DNA of 64,000 bases from the NCBI RefSeq assembly GCF_000276665.1, contig NW_004955402.1:5060759-5124758 (forward strand). Direction: 5' to 3'. Position 1 is the first letter of the stretch. Each line of letters starts with the position of its first letter. The notes beneath the pieces were generated by a model. That model saw only the letters and a program-made list of their open reading frames with translations, did not search any database and had not been told where the DNA came from. A program made the translations under genes and the position numbers. The stretch is from Chinchilla lanigera. Its lineage: Eukaryota; Chordata; Mammalia; Rodentia; Chinchillidae. Below are positions 46,906-58,458 of the stretch, one piece after another.

Positions 46906-49213
46906 TGTTGCCTCAATTGCCTCCTCTTGCGAAGCCCCTGTTATGTACCCCTTATGGGGGCCTCCACTGCAAGGTGTCAATGGTAGGAAAAGCCACATAA
47001 GAAAAGTTAGTAACATCAGGATGAATCTGCACATTAGCCTGAGTTATTGATTATCTGCTGCTGACATCATTTGGATTCTACCCTTCTGCCAGCAGGGATT
47101 ATTCTACCAGACATCAGAGGGGAGAGATCCACAATGCTTGGTGACACTTTACAACACAGCATAGAAGCCCTGCAGGTAAAGGCATATGAGATGAAGGTAG
47201 CAGAGCGCAGAAGAGGGTGAACGCACACATAGGTGGGCTAGGCAGGCACTGATGGCATGAAAGCCCGAGACTGGGCTGCAGTTAGGACTGAGGTGCGAGA
47301 GGCCAGAGGAAGTTGGGTTTGCCTGAAGCGGGTGAGGGAGGAGAACTGGAGTCTGCCGAGTGCCCGTCTGAATTGAGAGACCCTTCAGCGAAGAGGCAGA
47401 GAACACTCTTTTCCTAACAGAGAAATAATGGCTTTAACATATATGGTCTCCAGTGTGGCAGGGACCCAGTGATGATTAGTGGAGTTTCCCGGTTCTGGAA
47501 TGTCCCCGTTCTAAGGTCTGGTTTTTACCAGAACCAGGGTCCTTGTTTCCTTATGCCCTCTGCAAAATTGTAGCCATATGCGGGCAACAGCAGGGATCCA
47601 AAGTGTGACCACCCTGAGGAAGGTGGTGCTATGGGCCGTCATGAGTAAGCAGGGGAAGAAAAGAAGCTGCTAGACAGTGGGGAATAGAAATTATTTTTAA
47701 ACAGCCTCTGTGATTATTTAGCTCAATGTGGGAGGTGCAGCGAACTTTGTTTTCAAGTATGTGACCTTTTCACAATCATAAACTGCACACCAGAATGTGC
47801 AATAATTTTAATTAGCCACCCTACCTTGGAACACCAGCAACCAAGCTCAACTTAAGGTTTTTTAAATACCCATTGATTTTAGTAATTAGAAAAAGGAATC
47901 ATTGTAAGCAGCATTCTGCAGCTGAGTTTATCCTGGCCTCTTTACTTTTAACTAGAATTAGGAAAAGGAATATAAAGAACAATATTCCATTTCATTTTTA
48001 GTTTAGAAAAAATACTAGGACTGGCACCCATTAATTAGCAGAGGTTCTCCTTATGCAGTGGCTTCTTTCATGCAGTGCACCTCACAGAGGAGAGAGTAGG
48101 CGGCTTGTGCTATTTTATAGGGTTTGGTGACTATGATTTAGCAAAGCAATATCCTGGAATACATTAGGAAATAACAGTGACAGTTTCATTTCGTATTCTG
48201 TGCCCTAAAAAGCCATTTATGTAAATGTAAATCTCTATGTGTAATATAAATGTAATTGGAAGAGATGGTTCCTCAGTCAGTGTCGTTGAGAAGATGGTTA
48301 GAGGGGCACCTGGGAACCCCCTGGCTGTGTGGCGATTATTAACTCTTTGTTTAAAAATACACAGAAAGCCCCGGTGTTGAGGTTCCAATCTATGACACCC
48401 GCACTTCCAGATATGTAAATTAGAGTGGTTGCACACAGTGCAGAAGGATACTGTCAAGTAGGAAATGAGGAAGAAGTAGGGTAGTAAGAACGATCATTTT
48501 ATATTGATGACAAACCGAGAGTTTATCTCTGGAAATCTGTGGCATGTAGCATCAAAAATAGCATTCTATTAAGAAACTATTGATTGAGAGGCAAGTTTTC
48601 AAGACGACCTCTATTGCATAAAGTGGGAGTGCACTTACTTTTAATCTGGATGTGACTTCTTCCAGTAGGGGCAAAAATGATATGAAGACATCACACCAGT
48701 AGGTTTATAGAACTAGAAGAGTAGACTTGTAAAAAATGTAATAATAACGTATTTGCATAGGTATTATGTTGCAATAAAGTGCACCAGACTCAGATAACAA
48801 ATGTGCTGAGCTTCCCTGACTGCAGTCCCCTCCTGGGACGGGAGAGCTCCCTCCTGGCAGGCCGAGGAGCCCGCAAGGTGACTGAAGCAGTGAGGCCCGG
48901 CTGAGTGCCCCTTAGGTTCCCATGTGTATCATTTCCTATGAATATAGTTTCCAGTCAAAGCTGCTTTAAATACTTCTTTCAAGCTGTTGTAATAGTTTGC
49001 ACCTCTTGGAACCTCCCTTCTTTTGAAGTATTTCTCACTTTTGTCCTGCATGGAGCTCAGTAAAGAGTGGTATTTAATAAATGTTTGTACCTTGTTGCAT
49101 TATTGAAAATGGATTAATCTTCTAAGAAGCCCAACTCTTCCACCGGAAGCTGACCCATTTTTCCCTATATTTTCCACTGGTTTTTTCTGTATTCTATCAA
49201 AAGAGAGAAGCTG
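46906..49213. other. 2.3 kb with no recognised gene
   Basis: 48,905-49,090 has some resemblance to an L2 end (AATAAATGTTTGTACC at 49,077). 47,690-48,560 shows no repeat signature. Nothing else recognised. Confidence 0.4.
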
Positions 49214-49318
49214 GGGGCTGGGGATTTAGCTCAGCAGCAAAAGCGCCTGCTCTGGCAAGCGCAAGGTCGTGAGTTCGGTTCCTGGTACCGGAGAAAAACC
49301 AAAAAAAAAAAAAAAAAA
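49214..49318 (+). repeat. Young ID-like SINE, copy 4
   Basis: Starts GGGGCTGGGGATTTAGCTCAGCAGC and ends GGTACCGGAGAAAAACC plus A18. Target-site duplication AGAGAGAAGCTG (49,202-49,213 and 49,318-49,329). It has the longer GCAAAAGCG form like copy 1, and a CTCTGG insertion-type change in CCTGCTCTGGCAAG. Confidence 0.92.
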
Positions 49319-49329
49319 GAGAGAAGCTG

Positions 49330-49924
49330 ACTCACTTTCTGATTATTTTTATTCTCTTTTCCACTGCGCTTTAAGGGCTCTAAGAAATAGAGCTTTCTTT
49401 CATTGTTCCACATGTCTTGCATCCATGAACTCAGATGTGAAGATCTCTTTCCACTTTTCTCATCTTTTCCAGTTTTATTGTCATCCTCAGAGCTAATGAG
49501 AGTAGCTGTCCCCAGTATACTGATCTTACAGAAGTCAATGTGTTGCCCCACAGAAATGTTTTATTTTGTACTCTTAGAACAGCACACATTTCCTGGAAAT
49601 GAACAGGCACCGGAGCTCAGGCAGTGGGCTCACCTGTGTTGAGCCCTGACCTCCGAGCAGGTTTTGTGTCTATGCTCTTTCTATCCCACAAAACCCTGTG
49701 AGTAGCCCAAGGTGGAAGGTACTCAAGGCGTTTGCTCAGAACCACTGGCTACACAGAGAGGTGGTCAAAGTCGTGACTACAGGGCAACTGTCTCCAGTTC
49801 GGCCAGGCGAGGGGCAGCGGTGCCTCTCCCTGTGGGGGAAGGCAGGAGCACGTGGTCAGGATGCTTGGTGATACAGCATCAGCTAGAAGGCAAAGCATCT
49901 TGAACTAGGTCAACTCTGGGTTTG
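49330..49924. other. Unassigned non-coding stretch
   Basis: Nothing recognised. Confidence 0.4.
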
Positions 49925-50095
49925 ACTCTGAGCTCCTTAGTAGATGGCATCAATCCTAAACCAAATCACTCAATCTGTTGGTGCCTTAATTACTGCAAAA
50001 CAACAGAAATGAAAGTACACACCTCACAGAGATGTTTTTGGGATTAAGTGTGATAATCCACATTGGCAAGTAGCCTGGTGCATGGCTCACAGGTG
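49925..50095 (+). repeat. MIR SINE
   Basis: AATCCTAAACCAAATCACTCAATCTG..GGTGCCTTAATTACTGCAAAACA, ACACACCTCACAGAGATGTTTTTGGGATTAAGTGTGATAATCCACATTGGCAAGTAGCCTGGTGCATGGC follows the MIR second half (ACCTCATAGGGTTGTTGTGAGGATTAAATGAGATAATACATG ... GTGCCTGGCACA). Confidence 0.78.
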
Positions 50096-50124
50096 AATTA
50101 GGAGGCTGTCCACACTGGAGCTTA

Positions 50125-50256
50125 AGGTTTGGTTTCAGTTTGAGGCAAGAGCTAGCTTGCCCAGGCTGGCCTCAAACTCGTGAGCTCCAGGGATCTCCCC
50201 ACCTCTGTCTCCCAAGTGCCGAGGCTCAAGGTATACGCCACCATGCTCAGCCAAGA
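50125..50256 (-). repeat. B1-like SINE, minus strand
   Basis: GGTTTCAGTTTGAGGCAAGAGCTAGCTTGCCCAGGCTGGCCTCAAACTCGTGAGC, CTGTCTCCCAAGTGCCGAGGCTCAAGG and GCCACCATGCTCAGCC form a reverse B1. Confidence 0.82.
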
Positions 50257-50479
50257 CCCAAGGCAGAGTCTCCTTGAGGTTTTTTTCTCCTGCTCTTCCT
50301 CTTGTGTTGGGTTCCTTTGCTGCCCACCTGCTCTGACATCCCACATTATTCCAGGTCTCTCCCTTGTCTATTAATCTCTGAGAAATTGGATGGCTGATGT
50401 CTTCCAACACTCTCCCGCTGGCGCACCCACATCCCACCCTGGCCTTCGTGCTCTCCGTGAGCACACCCGCACCAGCTGG

Positions 50480-51225
50480 ATGAACTGATTGACCACCCTG
50501 AACCAGAGGATGCCTCCATTCTAGCTAATCCCCAAGCCAGAAACTGAGGCTCATCCTTGACTGTCCTCCTTCACTAATCAGCCGAATCCATAGAGAACCC
50601 ACCCTGGGCTTCCTGCTCTGTCTCCAGCATCCTCTCGCCATCTGTGCTGCTGTGACCTAGTCCGGGCTGCAGGGCTGTGGACAATGTCTTCCTTCCTGTC
50701 CTCTTGCCTCTCCTCTTACTCCCCTGCACTCCTTTGCACTTGAACTGGTCTTCCAGAGGCAGGTGCACCACGGCCATGGGTGCTACATCACTCCTGCAGC
50801 GTCCCCACAGCCAGGGCGGAGTCAGCTTTCAAGGACCCCCGTGCTCTGGTTCTCGCTCACACCCAGCCCAGCTCTCTCCACCGCCACCTCCTCAGTTGTC
50901 TTCTCGCTTCCTGCCTGTGTCCACAGTCTCCTCCTTCCGCTTCCGTCCGCTGTCCTTCTCACCTGCACCCAGTACCTCTCAGTTCCCCTTGGGAATCCCT
51001 CTCCTCTTTCACCCTATGCCACCAGCTTCCTTCCCTCTCTTCCCACACTAGGGTAGGGATCCTGCCCTTTAATGTCCTAAGCACTATCATGGAGCAGCAT
51101 AATACTCTATTTTAACTGCCTCCCTACCGCCCACTTGCCCTGGGTGCTCTGTACCTGTCTATGTATTCACCTCTGTATCTGCAGTGCCCAACCCAGGGTC
51201 CAGCACGCAGGGGGCATGTAAGGAA
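50480..51225 (+). repeat. L2 LINE 3' part
   Basis: CAAGCCAGAAACTGAGGCTCATCCTTGACTGTCCTCC (50,532) resembles the L2 block AAGCCAAAAACCTAGGAGTCATCCTTGA; ACTAGTCCGGGCTG and CACTTGAACTGGTCTTCC fit the RT C-terminal region; the end CTGTATCTGCAGTGCCCAACCCAGGGTCCAGCACGCAGG (51,172) fits the L2 3' end. Diverged, C/T-rich, no ORF. Confidence 0.72.
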
Positions 51226-51409
51226 CAAGAATGCTGGGGATGCAGAGATGGGTAAGAAGACAGACATCTCCTCTGAGCACTCCTGAATTAATTATCCCTC
51301 AGAAGCACAGTGAGGGAAGTACGCACAGATTCAGACCAGCACAGAAAAGGAAGCTTCTCACTTTGGGATACTTGCATTGGTGTTTCTTTGAAAGTAGCCA
51401 GCATAAGAT

Positions 51410-51615
51410 TTTGTTTTGAACTAAGCTTTGCCACTGATTAGCTTTCTCATGGTAGATAAATTAACCTGACTTCTCTGTCCTTTAATTTCCTTCTCTACAA
51501 AAGTGGCGAAGATAACACCTCTCTTCAGGAAATCGTAGCAAAGATTTAAGAGAGAAATTTAAATATACACATACAAAGCAAGACACCTAGTAGGTGCTCG
51601 GTAGGAAATAGAGTT
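51410..51615 (+). repeat. MIR SINE, nearly full
   Basis: GCTTTGCCACTGATTAGCTTTCTCATGG, AAATTAACCTGACTTCTCTGTCCTTTAATTTCCTTCTCTACAAAAGTGG, AAGATAACACCTCTCTTCAGG, and AGCAAGACACCTAGTAGGTGCTCGGTAGG follow the MIR order closely. Confidence 0.85.
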
Positions 51616-52019
51616 TTGTCATGTGAGTGGATTTGAATTTGCTCACGCAGTGCTCCTTGAATGACTGTACCTGAAGATGAATGAGGAAATGAATCTACTT
51701 TTGAGTATGATTAAAATGACAATTTAAGCCTGGATCCAGACAGGGTAAGTTTCAAAGCTACAGCCTCATATATACCATGCCATTTGTCTTTATCAAGCTA
51801 AAATGAACCACTGAGACTCCAGAGGCCTGTATGCCAGAGCCACAAAACTCCTTCCCCTGCCACCCATGTGAATGATCAGTCCTATTGTCTTCGTGCTAGT
51901 TGGGAATCACGCATACCCATCCACCATCAGAGTCCACATGATCTTACAAGATAAAGGTTCCTTCCTCGACCTCTACTTCATCAGCCTGAGACACTTAGGA
52001 AGGTTTACTTCACAGGCAT
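51616..52019. other. Unassigned non-coding stretch
   Basis: Nothing recognised. Confidence 0.4.
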
Positions 52020-52021
52020 AA

Positions 52022-52200
52022 AACAGCCTGGTGTGATGGGCCAGGTCTATAATCTCAGCACTCTGGGAGGCTGAGATCACAAGTCCAAGGCTGGTTTGGG
52101 CAACCTAGTGAGACCCTGTCTCAAAATAAAACATAAAACAGGGCACGTGGCTCAGTGTAAAGACCTTGGGCTCAATCCCTAGTACTATAAATAATAATAA
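52022..52200 (+). repeat. B4-like composite SINE
   Basis: AAACAGCCTGGTGTGATGGGCCAGGTCTATAATCTCAGCACTCTGGGAGGC, GAGACCCTGTCTCAAAATAAAAC, then GGGCACGTGGCTCAGTGTAAAGACCTTGGGCTCAATCCCTAGTACTA and an (ATA)n tail. The B1-like unit is followed by an ID-like unit, in plus orientation. Confidence 0.85.
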
Positions 52201-53079
52201 CGTAATAACTTTAAAATCTGTGACTCTTTTTGAAAACATACTGTGAATAATAATTCTCATCCAAAGTTAAGGGTAATACCTATATATTACATTTTATTTC
52301 CTGGGGAGAAGACTTGTGTCCTATAAGCCTATTCTATACAGTGTCGGTGATGTAAAATCTCTGAGTTATCCATCCTAAGATATAATACTATGAAATTTCT
52401 GTCAGCCACCTTCATGTGCCTTTCAGAATAGCAACAAGTTGAATAGCGGGTCCCTGAGAAGAGGTGAAGTCATTAATTACTTGTATCCCTTTAGGCAACT
52501 TTGCTGAAATCTTTGTTGCTGCTCCTCTTTAATATCGTGCCAATCACCGTCTTTGCTCTTGGAATTTTTCTAAACCTGGATTCTTTTGGGGCTGGGCAGG
52601 TTATTGGGCTGACCTTCCCTAAGGCCATCCAGTTCTCCAGGAATGGGTGCTCCTGGTCAGATGACTGGAAGAGGCGTGCGGCCAGGAGAACAAATCCCGG
52701 CTGGCTCGCAGAGCTCAGTCCTGTCAGGACGTCCAGAGAGTCCCTCCGCTGCCCTCAGCACTTGTGGTTCTGTTCATTTCTGGACACATGGGTGCCACAG
52801 GATCTGGGGAATTGGTCACTGGTCATCGTCACTGTAGAACCCTCCACTGTTTTCTGTCTAGACTTGAACCAAGCTTTTAGCACACAGCACAGGGTCTCAG
52901 GGTGGGGCTTGGCTTCAGACCTGCTGTGGCTGTGGGATCCACTGCCCTCATTTCAGGGCACCCACCCAAGAGGCTGGTGTTCCGGCATTCTGGAACGTGA
53001 GCCAAACGTGCTTACAGTTTTCACTTCTGCAGAGAAAGCTCAGGAGTCACTGTCCTGTGGTCTTCCTAGGTGCTAGCTC
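52201..53079. other. Unassigned stretch with a 191-codon TTG-start frame
   Basis: The frame at 52,501-53,076 begins at TTG and shows a hydrophobic start but no domain, no splice or promoter context and no ATG. I do not call it a gene. Confidence 0.4.
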
Positions 53080-53570
53080 TCCACCGTGCCCCAGTCACTG
53101 GCTCATCCATCCTTACGCCCTTGTCTCCACCTCCACTTTTTTTTTGCACCTACTGAAATCCTAAGCATCTCTTAACACTCAGGCTCTGAAATTATACAGA
53201 GCATAAGGAAACCCCGGGAGGTTTAAAAAATTCCTGTTTCTGACATTTGCTGTCTCAGAGCTTCTCGCTGTGGGGCAGGGGTGGGGATGGGGACCTGCGA
53301 TATTTCCCAAGCTCTCCGGTCCACCCTGAGGTCAGGGGTGGGTCCACTGCCTGTGCCTTCTGCTGCTCAACCTGTCCTGTGTCCTGCAGACGGCGCGCAC
53401 TGCTGCTTCCTCTCCACCCCACCCTGTGTTTAAGGACCGTCCTCTGGGGTCTGTCCCTCCATGTCACCTGCGTGAGGACAGGTCTACACTGTCTTCAGTG
53501 TCCTGAGTCTGCCTTTGCTTCAGTGCCAAGCACAAATCAGGAAACGTGTGCCGCATACAGAGGATGTTTG
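53080..53570 (+). repeat. Possible L2 3' end
   Basis: GTCTACACTGTCTTCAGTGTCCTGAGTCTGCCTTTGCTTCAGTGCC..AGGATGTTTGG and the preceding C/T-rich DNA resemble the L2 3' end (TTGTTCACTGCTGTATCCCCAGCGCC). Weak. Confidence 0.35.
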
Positions 53571-54065
53571 GTGACACAACTTACGTTTATAATTCGAGAT
53601 TACAGTGTAAAACCTGAAAACAGTAAATAAAACTCCACAGCTGCTGCTCTGCGACTCGGTGCCAGGACCAAGAGTGGACTGTTTTCCTCCACTCTGGGCT
53701 CCTAGGGGCTGCGCCTCACACCGTCTCTTCCTCAGAAGTGTGGTTACCTGAAACATCCAGGTCAGAAGCTGTGGTATAAAGCAAGGTAGCTACTCGGAGA
53801 CAGGGAGACCGAGGACCGCACCGCGCCCATCAGAGAAGCACAGTGTTGGCCACGCATGGGTCTGGGCTGAGCAATGCGCCTCCATCCCGCGCTGTCACCG
53901 GCCACTGAGGCGTCTTCGCACTTCCATCCCCACGGAAAGCACTGGAGTGGCCGGCAGCAGACTAGGTCCTACAGAGCAGTCAGGGGATTAAAAAGGTGGG
54001 GCCTGTACTTGGAAATTCCTTTCAAAGATCCCGGAGTCCTAATTCCCCAGATCAGATTACACAGA
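53571..54065. other. Unassigned stretch, CpG-moderate
   Basis: 53,800-53,900 has several CpGs (ACCGCACCGCGCCC). No exon recognised. Confidence 0.4.
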
Positions 54066-54132
54066 TGGAGAAGAGGAGGAGGAGGAAGGCAAAGAAGGGG
54101 AGGAGGAGAAGGGGAGGAGGAGGAAGGCAAAG
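54066..54132 (+). repeat. (GGA)n-type purine minisatellite
   Basis: Pure purine run apart from two C; the unit AGGAGGAGGAAGGCAAAG occurs at about 54,074 and again at 54,115, suggesting a 41-base duplication. Confidence 0.85.
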
Positions 54133-56369
54133 TCCCGGGACTCCAGTCCTGTCCCTGAGGCTCCTTAGATGAGTCCGCAGCACCTCTAACTGCGTGCTCT
54201 GCTCCTGGCCCTCCAGGTGAACTGTGCTTCCTCTCACTCCCAAGGCTTTGGGTGTAGGCCTGGCCCTGCCTGGGCCCTCCCTGCCCCCATTCTAAGCCTG
54301 TCCCCTCCTGCTGAAACCCTCAGCCAGGCACTGTCCTCTGGACCCACAGGAGACACTGTGCTGAATAGTCATTTCTTTAGACGTTAATATGCTGCCTTCT
54401 CGAGGACCATGCCTTCCCTATGCAACCCCTATAGCTATGGCTTTGCTCTCTGCAAACTTGTGCTCAACTAAGTCTGCAAGTATGAAACAGAAAATTCCAA
54501 AACAAATAATCTCTCACTTTTAACTCATGCCTCATGCTGAGCAGGATGATGGACTCTCATCCTGCCTTGCTGTGCCTGTCCCAGGACATGACCATCCTTC
54601 CCTCTGGGGTGTCTACTGTGTATATGCTTCCTATGGAGAACCCCTCCCAGTCCTTGTTGCAGCCTGGGAAGTTATATTTGTGATCCTACAGAAAGTTATT
54701 GGAATTCTAGTGAGTTAATTTCAATCTACCACTTCCACTGCAACCCATGGCAAGAATAAAGCCATTTTTGTAGTTATGGGGAGTCAAGGGGGTCCTATGT
54801 CCAGCCACAGTGATGGCCATCCAGAACAAAGGCCTTGACCGAAGGCCAAACCCGGGTTTTATTCATTCATGAAGAAGGGAGTGGCTGGAGGATAAGTGAT
54901 GTGAGAGTGGTGGGAAGTAGGTAAATGCTGTGAGCTGGGCTAGGTAGGAGCCCTGAAATCACCTCTTCAAATGCAGAGAGAAGGCTCTGCAGAAAGAGTA
55001 ATCTGCATAACACAACTGACATAGTATCTAATGTTTGAGGTCGGTGATTCAGCTCTGATGTGTAATGTTTGAAGCCCCAGGAAATCATAGCCTCTATCTC
55101 AAGACTCCCAGCTCATACATCCTGCCTCATCCCAACTCACTCATGGGAGCAACAGCGTTCCGGGGAAACATGCCTGCCGTCTTCAAAAACCACCATCAGC
55201 GCCTCAGGCAGACCTATACACACTGCATAAAGCCAATTGAAGGGATAAGGAAAAGTCCTAGCCAGCTCTGTACATATCAAACGCTTTTATTGTTTTTGTG
55301 TTGCTCCGTTTTTGTCTTTATTGCTGTTATTTTGTTATTGCTGTTTTTCTCTTTAAAATACAAAAAAAAATAAAAATAAAAAAAAAATGGAAATAGAGTC
55401 AGGCACAGCCCAAATGGAGACAATTGCTCCTCTTTCAAGGAGAGTCAGCCAGGTGGTCCTCCCACTTCCTCTTGTCAGTCCCTCAGGAACTGTCTTGGTT
55501 CTCAGATCCCCGTCACAATATACAGTGACGTGGTTCAAGTTATCTTTATTTTACTTAAAATGGCCTAATTTTTATTCTATTGATAGTTGTTCTGTTTTGT
55601 TACTAGTCAATTTTTTGTCCCTTACTATGCTTAATTTACAAATTAAATTTTATCGTGGGGATGTATAGGAAAAATGTAGCACAGTCTACACAGGGCTTGA
55701 CGGTACCCACTAGGGCCACGGGGGGCTTGGAAAGCACACCTTGCCCTCAGAAGACACTGTCTTTATGTCTTCTTAGATCCCCAGCACCCAACAGAGCCTG
55801 GGCTCAATAACTGCTTAGAGAAGGTGTCATTTCCAGCCGGGGGGCCACCGAAGACTTCCGGAGGACACACTACAGTGGGAAGCCTAGATGGTAGCCCCGC
55901 CCCATGGCTCCTGGGATCTATGAATCTATGTCCATATTTTGGAACGGTGAGGAGAAGGGCATTTGGCCTCCGGCCTTAGCTCCAGGCAACTCTGAAAGCT
56001 CTGCCCTGCTTTCCTGGAAGCCTTACCAGCAGCACCCACCTTCCACTGGGGCCGCTTAACCTGCAGTTGAGCTCCTTGGAGCCCTCTGCTCTTCGCAGAC
56101 CTGGGCTCCTCTCTGCACTTTCCCCAGAGGGATTAGCCATGGTAGGTAAGCGCCAAGACATCAGCCTCTGTCCCCAACCCTCGTCTCTTTCCTGAGCTCC
56201 TGGCCTGTAGTCCAGCTATTTCTAGACCCTCCACTATGTGTCCCCAACACCCGCCACCCTCTATTTCCTCACAGCCGGGCCTCCTCTTCCTGTCTGTGTC
56301 AGTGATAGCGCCCTCTTCAGCAGCAAAAGCCAGAGAACAGCTGACTGAGATGACTGTGATCGACATCAT
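54133..56369. other. 2.2 kb with no recognised gene
   Basis: An A-rich run lies at 55,361-55,388. Nothing else recognised. Short frames only. Confidence 0.4.
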
Positions 56370-57000
56370 GCTGTTCTGCTGTCCTGTTTGTTCTTCCTGT
56401 CGTCTCCTCCCTCTCCTGCTTTGCCCCTTCCTACCAGGATTGCCTGAGTCTCAGCGCTGTGACTTCTTGTCTCCACTATCGCCTTCTCTAATTCCTCCTT
56501 GGCCTGCAGGCCAAAGTGACATTCTTGAAGGTCACATGTAATCGCATCTCATTTCTGCTCGAAGCTCCTCAAATCTCCCATGGTTCTTAGGACAAATCAA
56601 ATTCCTTTATGAAAAGCCTTGGCCTTGGATTCCCTTCCCACCCCTCCCTCTCCCCCAGCACCCCTGCCCCCCACTCTCTCCTCCCTCCAGCCTTCCGGAC
56701 CCTTGGGCCCTCGAAACCCCCACCCCATTCTCCTCTCTCCTCCAAGTCTCTGCCAACTCTGCTGCCACCACTCACGGGCCCTCCCTGCAGTCACACCTGC
56801 GCTCTGCCCCCCATGCCCCCCACCTCCTGCTGTCTGAGTTTTAGGTCCCAGGGTGGGCCTCACTGCCCCAGCAGCTTGGCTGACCTCTTGCTGACCACCC
56901 TTCCCTCTTGGATCCCCACCCCACCCACAGCCTTATGGCCCCTGCAGTCCTATCCCCAGTGAGGGTCTGTGTGAATGTGTGGATGGATGGACAGACAGAC
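56370..57000 (+). repeat. L2 LINE 3' part
   Basis: GGCCAAAGTGACATTCTTGAAGGTCACATGTAATCGCATCTCATTTCTGCTCGAAGCTCCTCAAATCTCCCATGGTTCTTAGGACAAATC (56,509) matches the L2 phrase AGTGATC...AATCAGATCATGTCACTCC ... AAACCCTCCAATGGCTTCCCATTGC. The following C-rich part (56,640-56,830) fits the CTCACTCTGCTCCAGCC region. No ORF. Confidence 0.75.
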
Positions 57001-57204
57001 AGAGGCTGATGGGTGGATGATCTGCTCCCTGAAAGGTAGCTTCTTCATTGTTGCTATTTTGTTACTGATTTTTCTTCTCTTTAAAATAAAATAGGTCCTT
57101 TGAAAGGAAGGAACACACACTGGGGACGGGACCAGTGACACGTGAAGCTGTCAAGGCTGACAGAGAAGTCCCACAAAAGAGTTCCATTTTAAAAATGCAT
57201 TATA

Positions 57205-57360
57205 TTTGTGTCATCCTTGTCTTCACAGAGCACCTTCAAAAATCAGTTCTGTCACACTCGGGGCCCTGTATGAGGCAGAAAGCGCTGAAGTACTGAGTTG
57301 TATTTCCCAAGGAGACAATCAAGCAGTCTCTGGCTAAAGGTCACACAGGGGTTTTGGTGT
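57205..57360 (-). repeat. Possible MIR, minus strand
   Basis: CTTCACAGAGCACCTTC ... CGGGGCCCTGTATGAGGCAGAAAGCGCTGAAG ... CTGGCTAAAGGTCACACAGGGG resembles the reverse MIR (GATGAGGAAACTGAGGC ... CCCAAGGTCACACAGC). Confidence 0.5.
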
Positions 57361-58081
57361 TGGCCCGCCTCCTGCCAGGAGAGCCTTGGGGAAAGAGAGA
57401 GGGGTTGAGAAATCATCGTATGAGAAAGGAGCAGGTATCAGATCAATCCCTGTTACTCAGTCAGGGCTTCCGCAAGTCTGCTCGGCCGAGATATTCCGGG
57501 TGCTGAGAGTGGACAGGGTCTGCCCGTGTGTAGACAGTACGAAACACAGATCAACTCCAGCACACAGTCATCCAGGAAGAGCTCTGGAAGACCAGATGAG
57601 GCAGCACCTCAGAGGCGCAAGGCAGGGTCACGGCACTGGTCTAAGGGGTCTGAGGCCAAGCTGAGAAATGGTGGGTTTCTAGGGAAAAGCTGCTGCTGGG
57701 GCCACCCAGGATGGCTTGCAAAGCCAGGTGAGACCCCGAGGCTTCTGGAAGTTTGAGGATCAGAAGAACACACATCCTCAGCACAGTCAGCCAGGGAAGG
57801 AGATGAAATATTTCACTCTAGCGCTTCTACACTTTGCATTCTGAGTCAGCACGAGACAGGAGGCCCCTCCAGTTCCAGCTGAAAAGTGAGCAAAGAGCAC
57901 ATGGTACAGGCAGGAGAGGGAGGGAATGTCCCTCCACTGTGACTCCCAGCCTGACACAGTGGCCCTCACCGGTGGGCGGAGGTCATCACCAGCACCCCCA
58001 TCCACTCTGAAGTAGCCCCAAACCAGGACTTCTGACCAGGTGTGACCTCGTGCGGGAGCTGATTTAGTTCCCCTTGGCAAG
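57361..58081. other. Unassigned non-coding stretch
   Basis: Nothing recognised. Confidence 0.4.
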
Positions 58082-58458
58082 TGCTGTGGACGGACTGTGG
58101 TTTGAACCTTCTGACTCATGGAGTTTAACCCGTCATGGTTTCTACCTAGACGTCCCCTTACAGCCTCACGCACTCACAGGGGGGACCTTTGGAAGGTGAC
58201 GGGATTATAGGGGCTTGTAGCTGGCTTCCTCTGAGGAGACAGGGTCTGGTCAGAAGGGACAGGTCACCGAAGGAGTGGCCTGGGAGAGTTTATAAAGAGA
58301 GCAACACACACGAGAGGAGATACAAAGGAGACCCTACTGGATCTGGTGCCTGACGGTTTTGACTTCCAGCATCCAGACCTGTGAGTGGAGAAAATTTTTT
58401 TCTTTATAAAGCATCCTGTCTCAGGTATTTTGCTACAGTGACATAAAGCCAATGGTAA
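58082..58458 (+). mobile_element. MaLR-like LTR (MLT1/MST type)
   Basis: Starts TGCTGTGGACGGACTGTGGTTTGAACC; then GGGGGGACCTTTGGAAGGTGACGGGATTATAGG, GAGAGTTTATAAAGAGAG (possible TATA-like), and ends CTTTATAAAGCATCCTGTCTCAGGTATTTTGCTACAGTGACATAAAGCCAA. This is the MST/MLT1 layout (ACCTTTGGGAGGTGATTAGG ... CAGTCTCAGGTATTT ... AGCAGCAC). It differs from the 11,883 family. Target duplication not found. Confidence 0.82.

Noticed and set aside
52501..53076. 191-codon frame with a hydrophobic N-terminus
   Set aside because: Starts at TTG, not ATG, in a region without promoter, splice or domain support. Eukaryotic genes rarely start at TTG, and no protein family is recognised.
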